Assembly (NCBI GenBank): GCA_018350325.1
Contig: JAEVLN010000016.1
Coordinates: forward strand, 424,193-488,192
Length of the DNA stretch: 64,000 nucleotides
Reading direction: 5' to 3'
From: Globodera rostochiensis
Lineage: Eukaryota > Nematoda > Chromadorea > Rhabditida > Heteroderidae
Positions 21,325-33,525 of the stretch are shown one piece after another. Under the pieces are notes generated by a model. It did no database searches. It saw only the letters and a list, made by a program, of their open reading frames with translations, and was not told the origin of the DNA. Every line of letters begins with the position of its first letter. Within the stretch, counting starts at the first letter, position 1. The translations under genes and the position numbers were made by a program.

Positions 21325-21759
21325 CACATTTATGTAGTTGTTTTCGAATTAATGGCACATTTATGTAGTTGTTTTCGAATTAATGGCACATTTATGTAGT
21401 TGTTTTCGAATTAATGGCACATTTATGTAGTTGTTTTCGAATTAATGGCACATTTATGTAGTTGTTTTCGAATTAATGGCACATTTATGTAGTTGTTTTC
21501 GAATTAATGGCACATTTATGTAGTTGTTTTCGAATTAATGGCACATTTATGTAGTTGTTTTCGAATTAATGGCACATTTATGTAGTTGTTTTCGAATTAA
21601 TGGCACATTTATGTAGTTGTTTTCGAATTAATGGCACATTTATGTAGTTGTTTTCGAATTAATGGCACATTTATGTAGTTGTTTTCGAATTAATGGCACA
21701 TTTATGTAGTTGTTTTCGAATTAATGGCACATTTATGTAGTTGTTTTCGAATTAATGGC
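21325..21759. repeat. 31-bp satellite array, 14 copies
   Basis: Unit CACATTTATGTAGTTGTTTT followed by CGAATTAATGG, repeated 14 times with essentially no divergence, starting about 165 bp after the dgk-1 stop. The homogeneity points to recent expansion or ongoing homogenisation. Confidence 0.97.
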
Positions 21760-22462
21760 TCATTTTGTTCAGCAATTTCATTTCTTCCACTAACAGTCAC
21801 TGTATTTACAATGTAAAACAAACAGAAAGGCGCAGTGGTGGGGGGATCCTCCATCATCGAAGGCATTCATTTCATTTTTTTAGACTTTTTTCTGTCCTCC
21901 CCCTTCCTTTGCATTAGCATTTATACCCGCGTGATCTCTTCCCCAAATTTCATTTTCATTTGGTTTATTATTTTTGTTCAACCTTTCTAAAATTGGCGTA
22001 AATAACGATATAACGAGGTTTCACAAATCTTGATTTTTATTAATCATTATATTTATTTTGTTTTTTATCATATAAGCAAATGAATCCCAAATTAATTCCG
22101 ACTACCGAGACTGACCAAAAATGGAATCAGGGCCATTTTTGGCTATTTTCTTGCCCTATTGAACCCCCAGGCATCCCACATCACTTCACGATTAGACCAC
22201 CAGCAGGGATCCAGCAACAGTTTTGTTCAGGGGTGATCTATCTCGCCGAAAGTCGAATTGAACAAATACAGTCCGAAGATCGAATAGGACAAATTTAAGC
22301 CGAAAGTCGAAATCAACGTCGATATTTAGTTCGATAAGCTTTTATCAATCATATATGTAAATGATTTGTCTAGATGAAGTGAACGTGTTGGGCCCGTTGC
22401 CAAGAAATCCTCTCGATTTTCTCCTCGCCTCTGGCTAATACCCTTTTCCCGGGGAAAAAGGC
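21760..22462. other. Intergenic, no gene seen
   Basis: AT-rich spacer between the satellite and the tRNA-like gene; no supported feature. Confidence 0.5.
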
Positions 22463-22534
22463 AAACAACGCCCGGGAACGATCCGGACTCTTCCAATGTC
22501 CGGTTGGGTGCTCTCCCGACTGAGCTACACTGCC
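22463..22534 (-). tRNA. tRNA-like gene, atypical (positional anticodon GGA)
   Basis: Read on the minus strand this is 72 nt. It has a D arm GCTC-AGTCGGGA-GAGC preceded by TA at positions 8-9, an anticodon arm CCCAA-CCGGACA-TTGGA with its first pair mismatched, a T arm TCCGG-ATCGTTC-CCGGG, and an acceptor stem with several G-U pairs. A TTTTT terminator follows three bases after the 3' end (22455-22459). C replaces the usual U33, and the T loop departs from TTCRA. It could be a divergent nematode tRNA or a recent pseudogene. Confidence 0.5.
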
Positions 22535-23425
22535 GCCCGATGAAGCTCAGATAGATCTCGACGATTTCTTGGCCGTTCTTGAGAGGGGGGGGGGGGAGGG
22601 GAGAGAGGAGGGGAGCACAGTTACAATGATTTGAGATCGCAAAAAAGTCGCAGGGTAAATGTCGTTGATTTTTAACAGATTGTACAAGCTGGAACAGCAA
22701 AAACACTGGTTCACACTTCTTGCACGCAAATTTAAACTGCACAAAGTCACGCTTTTGCACCTTTCATACATATCAGAGTGAGTGGCACCATCGCCCCCCT
22801 CCCTCCCTCCCTCGCCCCACCTCTCCCCACATTCATTAATCACTAAAATATCACCCACAAAACCATTAAATACATTGTAACGGAACTCACCTGTGAAATA
22901 AATGGCCCCACCCCACGCCATGACATAAAAAGAATGATTGGATGAGGTGAGTGAGTGATTTAATTACCCCCCCCCCCACCATTCAAAAGTCTTGTCGTTG
23001 TTCGTCCTGTCGTTGTTCGTCCTTCAATTTTCCATATCATTAATTTTTGCTCCGTCCTTTTTCAAATTTGTGGTTCTGATGATTTTAGTGAAAGGATGTT
23101 TTGTTATTCATGGGAGAGAATATGCACATTCTTCCCCACTTTGACGTTATTCCGTTTCATCCCATTCATTCCCTCTCCTCCATTCCCTCCATTCCCTCTA
23201 CTCCTTATTCTCGGGATGGATGAAAATATCGGAAAATTGATTTTGAGAATACGTTGGCTGTTTCTATGTGTGTGTTTCTTGCCTTTGTTGGGTTGGGAAT
23301 TCCCCAACTTAAACTTTCCATTTGCCCTCTTTCTTTCCATACATCGGACGGAGGGATTTGGCTTAACCTTTTTTCCTTTTTATTGTGGCTTTTTGTTTTC
23401 CGAATTGGCACTTTAATTGACTCCA
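22535..23425. other. Upstream region of ATP-citrate lyase
   Basis: Contains poly-G/C runs (22585-22600, 22968-22978) and C/T-rich stretches. It probably includes the promoter and 5' untranslated region of the next gene; boundaries cannot be set from sequence alone. Confidence 0.4.
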
Positions 23426-26400
23426 ATGTCGGCAAAGGCAGTGAATGAGTATTCGGGCAAGGAGCTCCTTTACCGCTCACTGAACCATGTCCAAGCGCTT
23501 GTCAAACCAAAGGCTGTTCAGTTGGACGAGCACTCAAATTTCGACGAAGCCATCCTCAACTGCGAATGGATCAATAAAGAAGGGGTGCGTTTTTTTTCTA
23601 ACCGATAAAAGTTCAAAACTAAATTTGGAAAAAGTCACGAATATCACCCCCCCCCCGAAATGAAATTTGAAAAAAACAAGAGGGGGGCCCCTTTTGTTTT
23701 TCACTTTAAAATCGAAGATTTTTGGAAAAATTGCTTAAAAAATGCAATAAAAAGGGGTAAATACACCCCTAAGAATCGAGTTTCCCCCCCCCCCTGAAAA
23801 TTTTTCCTGGCTACGCCACTGCCCCTCGTCGAGACAAAAATTTTGATTAGGAAACCTTTGAACCGGTTCAAATTTTGCAAACCCATAGGGGGGAACCTTT
23901 TGTTCAAAATTTGTGATTATTCAAAATTGTCTGAATTGGTTGAAATTTTTGAATTAAGGAAAAAACGACTTTTAAGTAACATAAGCCGGATAGAATAACT
24001 GGGGGAAAGTTAGAAGCTTAGGGGTTCGTTAGGCTTAGGCAAAAATAGTGGAACGGTAATTGATGTAAAAAATAGTAAGGATGTGAAAACGGGCTCTGGT
24101 GTTTAAAGTCGGTTTTTCCTTAATTTACAACCAATTCAAAAACCACTTTAAATTGTAAAATTGACGAATTCGTAATCAGTGCATCAAATAACATATTTTC
24201 AGACAATTTTTAGAATAAAGACTTTAACCCTAAATTTAAACAAACGGAATAAAAAATTACGAGGCGTTTTTTAAAAATTAGAAAAACTAAATGTTTTTAA
24301 ATAAAACCATTTTATTGTTAAAATCTTTATTTCCGAAAACTTCTTAAACATTGTTCCAAAGCCACTCTTATTAAGTCCTTTTAATTGACTCAATGTCTTT
24401 TAGCAAGGCGTTCTGAAGCCCGACCAACTGATTAAGCGTAGGGGAAAACACGGCCTAGTCAAGATCGGATCGACCGATGAACTCGCCAAATGGTTCAACG
24501 ACAAAAAAGGGAAAAATGTTCAGGTGACTTTCTGACAATTTCAACAGTCATAAAAACAGTACCGATTATCGTTAAGATTATAGCAAAATTAGCTGAACTT
24601 TTTGTCAAATTAAACTTAGATTGGAAAGACTACGGGCCGCCTCTCAAAATTCATATTGGAGCCGCTTTGCAAACACGACGCCAAAGATGAACTCTATGTG
24701 GCCATTTACAGCAAAATGAATGAGGACCTTATTTTGTTTTACGAGGAGGGTGGTGTTGAGGTTGGAGACATCGATGCCAAAGTACTTTTCTAAAAAACAA
24801 TAAAAATGATTAACAATTGACACAATTTCAGGCGCGTCACTTAATTGTGCCTGTCCAGCTTAAAGATGAAGAGATGGAACTCAGTAACCAATCCATCGAT
24901 CAACTGATCGGAAACAATGTCGAAGAGTCTAAAAAAAGGCAACCATTTAACTGATTTTTTTACCAATTCTTGTTGAGTTTAGTCTCGTCAAGCAATTCGT
25001 CCGTGAGTTGTACGACGTCTACAAAAAGAATCATTTCACGTACTTGGAGATTAATCCTTTGGGTAAGTAGCACATTTTGAGACTCTAATGGCCATTCTCA
25101 AATATTCAGTTGTTCGGGATGGGAGAATATATATTTTGGATTTGGCTGCAAAATTGGATGAGACCGCCGCTTTTCTCTGTTCCGAAAACTGGAAGACGCG
25201 ATTCGGCCACGAAGTGGAATTTCCTGCTCCTTTCGGCAGAGACCTCACCAGCGAGGTTGGCCAAATATAAAGCATAATTCGGTAGGCTTATTCCGATTGA
25301 TTTCGAAAAGCACAATTTCCTTGCTTTTCCTTTACTTTAAATTGCTTATGAATTAGGAAAAGTATATTGCCGACTTGGACGCAAAAACGGGGGCATCACT
25401 CAAGCTTACGGTACTAAATCGGAAGGGTCGAGTTTGGACAATGGTGGCCGGCGGAGGCGCGTCTGTGGTTTTCACGTAAGTTGTTTTTGGGTAACCAATT
25501 AATTCGCCATTATGGCGAAGTCGATTTTAAGAAAAAAAAGTTTTTTCGTTTTCGAAAGACCGTTTCTGCATCAGCTAACTTATATTATTTTAACATAATT
25601 ATGGAACCTCCTTGAAGGGATAATATTAATTAACATAATTATGGAACCTCCTTGAAGGGATAATATTAATTAACATAATTATGGAACCTCCTTGAAGGGA
25701 TAATATTAATTAACATAATTATGGAACCTCCTTGAAGGGATAATATTAATTAACATAATTATGGAACCTCCTTGAAGGGATAATATTAATTAACATAATT
25801 ATGGAACCTCCTTGAAGGGATAATATTAATTAACATAATTATGGAACCTCCTTGAAGGGATACTGTCTGCGATCTTGGCGGTGCTTCTGAGCTCGCCAAT
25901 TACGGAGAATATTCGGGCGATCCAAACGAAACGCAAACTTTTGAATACGCAAAAACTATTCTTACCATTATGACGGAGGGGGAGCCGCACCCGAAGGGAA
26001 AAGTGCTCATAATCGGCGGTTCCATTGCCAATTTCACAAATGTCTCCGCCACGTTTAAGGTTTTTTTTTTGTTTTTGATTTTTTTTTTGACTTAATACAT
26101 TTTTTAGGGTATAATTCGTGCGATAGAAATGTTTGCCGAAAAACTCCGTCAGCATAAGGTCACCATTTATGTTCGTCGTGGAGGTCCTAATTATCAAGGC
26201 GGTCTTCGTAAATTCAAAGAAGCTTGTGAGAGTTTTACATGATAATTTGTCTTAACTGTTCTTTTAGCTACCAAATTAAACCTGCCCATTCACGTGTTTG
26301 GTCCCGAGACGCACATGACAAGTATTGTTGGTGCCGCTCTGGGCGTTCGACCTCTTCCGGAGGCTTCTCTAACTCCGCACACAACCGGCCAATTTTTGCT

Positions 26401-29113
26401 GGCACCGGAGCGTGGGGTGAGTTGAATTCGTTTTGAATTAATCGATTTTACGGTTAAGAGTAGCGGGGCGGTTGGAAGAGAAGAATCGACTCAAGTCGCC
26501 AATGGGTACCCCCCAAAGAACAATGAGAAGAAAGCAAAGTCAGAAGCGGGGGAGAAGCCTTCGAATGCGGCGGTCAAAAGTCTTTTCGAGAGAGACACAA
26601 AGGCCATTATTTGGGGACAGCAACAGCGGGCAATTCAGGTCATATTATATTATGTTTAAATGCAATTAGCCGGGATCCCGAAAATTGGTTTGTCCGGAGC
26701 CTTCCTTATTAAATGGATATAATCTATCAAATGTTGCCACTTCAGGGCATGCTCGATTTCGATTATGTGTGCAAGAGAGACGCCCCTTCAGTGGTTGCCT
26801 CGACCTACCCATTTACTGGGGACCACAAACAGAAATATTATTTTGGGCAGAAGGAAATGCTTATCCCCGCCTACAAGTCAATGGAAACGGCTTTCAAAAG
26901 TCACCCAGAGGCGTCCGTAATGGTCACTTTCGCTTCGATGCGTTCTGTGTTCCAGACGGTGTTGGAGGCTTTGGACTATCCCCAAATTAAAGTGATTGCC
27001 ATCATTGCTGAAGGAGTCCCTGAGAATCAGACGCGAAAACTGATCAAAGTATGGGTACCTTATCTTTCGTTTAGTTGGTTGTAACTTCTGCATATTTTAG
27101 ATGGCCAGACAAAAAGGTGTTACGATAATTGGGCCAGCAACCGTTGGAGGGATAAAGCCCGGCTGTTTCAAAATCGGGAACACGGGAGGCATGATGGACA
27201 ATATTCTCGCATCCAAACTCTACAGAGCCGGGAGGTTGAGGATTTCTTAGTCTAAAGTGTCTTAATGTTTATTTCAGCGTTGCTTATGTCTCGCGTTCCG
27301 GTGGAATGTCCAATGAGGTTTTTGAATGTCAACAAAGTAAAGTTTCCGAGTAAAAATCTTAGTTGAACAACATCATCTCCCACAACACTGATGGCGTGTT
27401 CGAGGGAATCGCCATTGGAGGTGATCGTTACCCAGGCTCCAGTTACACTGATCACATTCTCCGTTGTCAGGACGATCCAAGGTGGGTTATGCTACCATAC
27501 AAGTTTTATTTTCATTGTTAGGGTCAAAATGATGGTTCTTCTCGGCGAACTTGGAGGCGAGGAGGAGTACAAAATCGTTCAGGCCCTCAAGGAGAAGCGT
27601 ATAAGCAAGCCGTTGATCGCCTGGTGCATTGGCACTTGTGCCGACCACATCACCTCCGAAGTCCAATTTGGCCATGCCGGGGCTTCAGCCAACGCTGTCA
27701 GGGAAACCGCTGCGTACAAAAATGCAGCGTTAAAAGCTGTTGGCGCCCATGTTCCGGATTCTTTCGACGACTTTGGTGTTGTAATCTCGAAGGTGTACAA
27801 ACAGCTGGTAGAAAACGGTTCGATCGTTCCGCGTTCCGAAGAACCTCCGCCACCGGTGCCAATGGATTACGCGTGGGCGAAGGTACAGCAGACTGTTTTA
27901 AGTTTTGGATAAATCAATGAGACCTTAAGCTTTTTTAAAAAAATGGTCTATTTAGGAATTGGGACTGATCCGGAAACCTGCCTCTTTCATGACGTCGATC
28001 TGTGATGAGCGGGGGGAAGAGCTGCTTTATGCCGGTGTGCCCATCACTCGGGTGCTTGAGGACAACGTCGGAGTTGGTGGTGTGCTTGGTCTTCTCTGGT
28101 TCCAAGTCAGTTGTGACCCGTCATTCAAAATACATTAATCATATCGTTCGTGTCTGCAGAAACGTTTGCCCGAGTACGCAAATCGCTTTTTCGAAATTTG
28201 TTTGATGCTTACGGCTGACCACGGTCCAGCAGTTAGTGGGGCGCATAATACAATCGTTTGTGCGAGGGCCGGCAAGGATCTGATCTCATCGCTGGTTTCG
28301 GGATTGTTGACAATTGTGTGTTGGCAAACGAGATTGGACAAATACAAAAAATCAACCCAGTATTTGTACTATATTTGTTTAGTTGTTCGGTCTCCATTAT
28401 GCATTATTTAAACTTCTAATGATTTAATTTTTGCTAAGGGGGACCGTTTTGGCGGAGCTTTGGATGGAGCCGCAAAGAGTTTCAGTGAAGCGTTGGACGC
28501 AGGTTTGAGTCCCATGCAATTCGTGAATGAACAGAAGCGGTTGGGCAAACTCATTCCTGGAATTGGACACCGGGTTAAATCGGTGAGTCTTGTAAAGTGA
28601 GAAAATATAAATTGTCCACAAAAAAGTTCAGATCAACAATCCGGACAAACGAGTCGAGATATTGAAGGAGATTGCAAAGAACAAAGCCTTCTTCAAGCAA
28701 GAAACGCCGCTGTTCGATTACGCACTTAAAGTGGAGCAGATCACCACTTCAAAGGTGGCACCGTTTTTTGCTCGTTAGGCTTTTGGATTTATTATAGAAG
28801 CCGAATCTGATTCTAAACGTCGATGGGGCGATTGCCACCATCTTCGTGGACATTCTTCGACATTCGGGCATGTTCACGCCCCAAGAAGCGCGAGAAACTA
28901 TTGAGATTGGCGCATTGAACGGATTGTTTGTGCTTGGCCGCAGTTTGGGATTCATCGGTTTAAATCTTCTCTTCGTTCTTTCTTAATAAAGTTTTCGTTT
29001 AAGGCCATTATCTGGACCAGCGTCGTCTGAAGCAACCGTTGTACCGTCACCCGTGGGATGACATCAGCTACATTATGCCTGAACACGAATTTGCAGAACA
29101 GCCCTGTCTCTGA
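23426..29113 (+). CDS. acly: ATP-citrate lyase (fused single-chain form)
   Basis: The cytosolic enzyme converts citrate, CoA and ATP to acetyl-CoA and oxaloacetate for lipid synthesis and acetylation. I joined 22 exons from 23426-23584 to 29004-29113; they total 3330 bp, giving 1109 aa, close to animal enzymes (about 1100 aa). The ATP-grasp half begins [19 protein letters not shown] and contains [28 protein letters not shown] and [13 protein letters not shown]. The CoA-ligase part has [35 protein letters not shown]-like [20 protein letters not shown] and the catalytic-histidine region EVQFGHAGA. The C-terminal citrate-synthase-like half has [42 protein letters not shown] and [14 protein letters not shown] linker encoded around 26459-26580 is Lys/Ser-rich, where mammalian enzymes are phosphorylated. 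AATAAA follows at about 29201. The intron before exon 8 holds a 40-bp tandem array. Confidence 0.97.
25591..25860 (+). repeat. 40-bp tandem array containing the exon 8 splice acceptor
   Basis: Unit TAACATAATTATGGAACCTC then CTTGAAGGGATAATATTAAT, about 6.75 copies. Seven copies of CCTTGAAG|GGATA are present. The last one, at 25857/25858, is the acceptor that keeps the reading frame ([10 protein letters not shown]), and the repeat runs into the first bases of the exon. Confidence 0.95.
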
Positions 29114-29460
29114 GTGCGTGTAAAGTGCTCCGACAGCTCGGATCATTTATTTTTAATTATTTTCAAGAGATAATTTTCTAAATTGCTGTGTAGACAACAT
29201 TTAAATAAATTGACAATACCGACAAAATAGTTCTGTTTTTATTGTTAATTGACCAGATTTACTGCCCTTTAGTTTTTTTGTTAATAATCGTGCTTCCTTT
29301 TTGTTGGAATGTGTCCCCCAGGATAAATGTTGCTTTATGCACTTAAATATAATGGAAATTAAACATTTTTCGCTAAATTGAGGTTTCTGGAGGTGCTGAT
29401 CATGAATCTGTCAATCGTTGATTTTGTTTATGCTTTTCATCAGGTACTCGCTCTTTTCTG
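29114..29460. other. 3' flank of ATP-citrate lyase
   Basis: AT-rich 3' untranslated or intergenic sequence with AATAAA near 29201. Nothing else seen. Confidence 0.6.
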
Positions 29461-29557
29461 TAGGGATGCTCGGGAATTGAATTCAGAGACCGGGAAATGA
29501 CCCGAGACCCAAAAAAAACAGAGAAATTTCTCGACTCGGGACTCTCGAGCATCCCTA
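29461..29557. mobile_element. 97-bp miniature inverted-repeat element
   Basis: Perfect terminal repeat TAGGGATGCTCG and its complement CGAGCATCCCTA; the inside is itself partly palindromic (GACCGGGAAATGACCC). No convincing target duplication is visible. Confidence 0.65.
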
Positions 29558-29789
29558 GTATACTAATCTTTAGCCCCCCCCCCCCTTCGTCTTCGCGTCT
29601 AGTGATTCCGATAGTGGTTGATTTCGACAGTGAACCAAATAAATGTCTCGAACTTGTTAGACATTTCGAATTTTCAACTTATAAATGCTTTTTAAATTAT
29701 AAAAAATGGATTTTTAGGCTTTCCCCGAAAGTTGCAGATCTTTTGAACTGTTTGAATGTTTTACTTATTCAGGATTTTAGGGAAAATTG

Positions 29790-30755
29790 AAGAATACTTG
29801 TACCTCACCAAATCCCACACATTATATATCAATCGACTCCTCTCTAAGCCTAACGCACCTATCTGAAAGAATTTTTTTTGGCGGAAACCACTTTGAAGCA
29901 AGTTATGAGCCTGGGACTGAAGTGTCTTTTTGACTGGGGACTCAGTTGTCCATTGAAAAAAATGAGCAAAATCACTTGTATAGGGCTTAAAACACGAAAC
30001 GGAGCATTAGGCATAAGCCTAAGGAACCCCAAGCCAGGGTGGCTTAGGCCTAAGCCTTTTGAATAGGCTTAAATTTTTAAAAATTAAGGAAAAACGCTTT
30101 TTTTAAATAACTAAAGTAGGGGGGTTCATTAGGTTTAGGCCTAAGCCACCCTGACTTGGGGTTCGTTAGGCTTAGGCCTAAGCCACCCTGACTTGGGGTT
30201 CGTTAGGCTTAGGCCTAAGCCACCCTGACTTGGGATTCGTTAGGCTTAGGCCTAAGCCACCCTGGCTTGGGGTTCGTTAGGCTTAGGCCTAAGCCACCCT
30301 GGCAGCCACCCTGGCTTGGGGTTCCTTAGGCTTAGGCCTAAGCCACCCTGGCTTGGGGTTCGTTAGGCTTAGGCCTAAGCCACCCTGGCAGCCACCCTGG
30401 CTTGGGGTTCCTTAGGCTTAGGCCTAAGCCACCCTGGCTTGGGGTTCCTTAGGCTTAGGCCTAAGCCACCCTGGCTTGGGGTTCGTTAGGCTTAGGCCTA
30501 AGCCACCCTGGCTTGGGGTTCCTTAGGCTTATGCCTAATGCTCCGTTTCGTGTTTTAAGCCCTATACAAGTGATTTTGCTCATTTTTTTCAATGGACAAC
30601 TGAGTCCCCAGTCAAAAAGACACTTCAGTCCCAGGATCATAACTTGCTTCAAAGTGGTTTCCGCCAAAAAAAATTCTTTCAGATAGGTGCGTTAGGCTTA
30701 GAGAGAAGTCGATTGATATATAATGTGTGGGATTTGGTGAGGTACAAGTATTCTT
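29790..30755. repeat. Foldback element with a central telomere-like palindromic array
   Basis: Arms of about 270 bp (29790-30060 and 30485-30755) are reverse complements, carrying GGCGGAAACCACTTTG and TCGATTGATATATAATG words. Between them lie about eleven copies of a 37-bp unit whose core GGCTTAGGCCTAAGCC is a perfect palindrome and which contains TTAGGCTTAGGC, two tandem nematode telomere hexamers. Related copies occur at 42065-42135 and 63592-63772. Confidence 0.85.
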
Positions 30756-30880
30756 TAATTTTACCGGATTTTATATCATACATGGTTGAAATGCCTAAAA
30801 ACAGGAATTTAGACTTTTTTTTTGGAAATTACTGAATTCAATAGTGGCACTGTCCAAATCACTTACTTCAACTACAGCAG

Positions 30881-31130
30881 TACTGTCGGAAACGCACGAT
30901 GCCCTTCGTCTTCGTTTGTTGAAGGATCTCTCAGATTGCCGCGGGGTCTCCGTCGTTTCGGTCGCCTTATTCTTTCTGTGAAAGGTGTTGGATGGATCGC
31001 TCATGGTCACATTTTTTGTTTCGTTCATGATTTTTATTGATGCGCAATTATGGATGACATCAGCAGATTCATCATTTTGAATTTCGTCGTGCTTACGCTT
31101 GAACCCTTTTTCTCTATTTTATAGCGATCA
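30881..31130 (-). CDS. Possible exon of an unidentified basic protein
   Basis: A minus-strand open frame from about 31130 reads FKRKHDEIQNDESADVIHN, then MNETKNVTMSDPSNTF and RSFNKRRRRASCVSD. It ends at a good donor (GTAAGT, near 30880). An AATAG acceptor lies just upstream. Composition (Lys/Arg clusters, Ser/Thr) is protein-like and nuclear-looking, but no partner exons are clear and no family is recognised. Confidence 0.25.
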
Positions 31131-31249
31131 TTTTGTATGTATTTGATTCCCTCATCGCTACGATTTCGGCAATCAGAGTGATCACTGATCATACCGACCA
31201 ATTTCAACAGCTGCAGATTTGTAAAATAATAATTAAAATTCACGGCTTG

Positions 31250-33525
31250 GGGGGGGAAAGGGTAAATTTTTCAGCTTTCCTTTAGTTTCTTCCTTTCGCT
31301 GTTGTTATTGTACATATTTATTTACTCACTTTCTGTCTTTTAAACCCACTCACAAATCAGAGGAGCTCGTCTTCATCTTTTCCGTGTCAAACTTCTCATC
31401 TTCAACCCAATTTCTTCATTCTGTCCCGTCCCTTCAATCATTTGTTTGCTCTCTTCCCCCCCCCCATTCCTTTGCCCTTCTTTCTGTTGGCTTACTTAAG
31501 CCAATTGTTCTTACAAATTAGTACATAAGCAATCCAATGATTCTTGCCAAACGTCACAAAGGAAGAGTGAGTGATTCGTGCATGCAGAAAGTGTAGACGA
31601 GACAGAAATGGCTTCAATCAGTGAAGTGGAGGGCGAGTGTGTGACCGATCGATGAGATAAGAGAAGTGCATAGCCAACGGTCAAAACATTGTATTTACAA
31701 ATGCACATCGAAAATGTTGCTTTTTCTTTTGGTCACAAACTCAACTCTTGTCCGCCAATGTACGCCACTCCCCAAATCTTCCGGCTGGAGGAACTGTGCT
31801 TTGTGTAATAATGGGAAGACCGGGTGCTTCCGTTCAAATAATTTTGCAGCGGAAGCGACACCATTCGGTGCGAATGAATATGAATTCTTCCCCATCATTC
31901 ACCCCCCCCCCCGTCTCAACTCTGCCTTCCTCCATTCAACTACCTAATCACTATTTGTGAGTGGGTCGAGAGATAAATAATTTTTGGTGAATGGAGGTAA
32001 GATGGGGGGGGGGCAGGGGTTAGGATCGATTACACCTATTAGACTGAAAGATACGAGGAGGGAAGGATGGAATCAAGAGCACCGGGCAGGAAGGATGGAT
32101 AATAAAGGACGAAGGAAAGGGTAAAGGATGGGCGAGAAAGGGGGAGAACTAAACTGGCCAAACCGCTTCTGACATTTTTGTTTTCCGCACTTTTCTTTCT
32201 TTCGTTACTATGTAGCTTTTTTCGAATGGATTATTGCTGCTAGCTTCGAGAATTATGGTAAAGAAATAGCGTTTTAATGGACTGGACTGGGAGGCGATCC
32301 CATGCAAAAAGCTCTCAATAGCAACAAAGCGCGGACCGTACAGCTTGGCGCAGGCCTTTTTGGCGCGATCAATTATAACATTAATTAGGAAGGCAAATTA
32401 AACAAATCGGTAGCTCGAAGAGTTGAAGCTATAATCAAGCTGTAGCTTTACGATTGGAGAAAGCTAAAATAGTTGTGGCAAAAAAGTGAAAAACTCGAAA
32501 AAGGCCAATTTTTGGGAGTTTCTGACCATAAGTTTTTCGAGGTTTGTTCGATCGATTTTTTGTTTAAAAAATCGCTTTTCTGAATGTTACCTATCATTTG
32601 GTATGCTTCACGACTGAACCTGTTAGGCTTATTAATGTTCTGTTGATCAGTCAGTATCCGGCCGGGGGTTGAGGGTTTGGATTCGAATAACGGGGGGGGG
32701 GGGGGGTGTCTGGTGCGGGGGTGCGTTGAGGCTGGGTAGAGCAAAGAACGCCCCAACCCGACCAATGACGAAAGGCCCGATGGGCTGCTGCTGTCCCAAT
32801 GTTATCATTCGAGGCTAAATACTGAGAGGAAGGGGAACACCGAAGGGACTGCGAGTGTTCACTCCCACCGCCTTTTGTCCCAATCCTCTTATTCCATCCT
32901 CCACTGCACTTTTTCTCATTTTGGGTCCGATGGTTTCGGTTCTCATAGTGGAAATAAATATGTAAGATTGATTAGTGAAATGGCATTTCCTTCTCTAATT
33001 TTCGGATCTTTGTACATATTCCCATTTAAGTGTAAAAAAACCTCACTCTAAATTCAAATTGTTTAGTTGAGGAGAACTAAAATTCTCCCCGTTAATTATT
33101 AATCTTTTTTACGAAGGTAAAGAAGTTTGCAAAATTAAGTATATTCCCCGACTTACATACCTATCTTATGTATTCAATCGCATTTACAACGAATTTTGAT
33201 TTTTTGTGGTTATTGATCTTTAGAAAGAGTCAAAATTTCGTATGTCATCCGTTTTTTCCTCTCTTGCCTCCTTTTTTTTTGTATAAAATTGCGACATACC
33301 GAAACAATTAATATCACTCGTTCCCCTCCCAAAAAATATTACATAAAATGTATATTTATGTAACTAATAACGACAAGACTAATCAATTGGTTCCGGCATC
33401 GGAAATAAAAGACCGACGCAACGCTTTTGTTTCTTTCCGCTGCCAGTATTTTTTTTTGTGTTAGTCTGCCGTACCATTAACCTACAATTAGCTTTTATTA
33501 TCTGTTGAGATATTTGGCGAGTTTA
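31250..33525. other. Intergenic, no supported gene
   Basis: Mixed AT-rich and C/T-rich sequence with poly-C/G runs near 31457, 31900, 32007 and 32690. Scattered short frames lack domain or splice support. The last part probably includes the clu-1 promoter. Confidence 0.4.

Noticed and set aside
22326..22921. Minus-strand frames of 124-144 codons
   Set aside because: They run through the tRNA-like gene and C/T-rich spacer; no domain.
30120..30530. CRISPR-like regular array
   Set aside because: No unique spacers: units are contiguous tandem repeats in a nematode genome. The same applies to 21325-21759 and 25591-25860.
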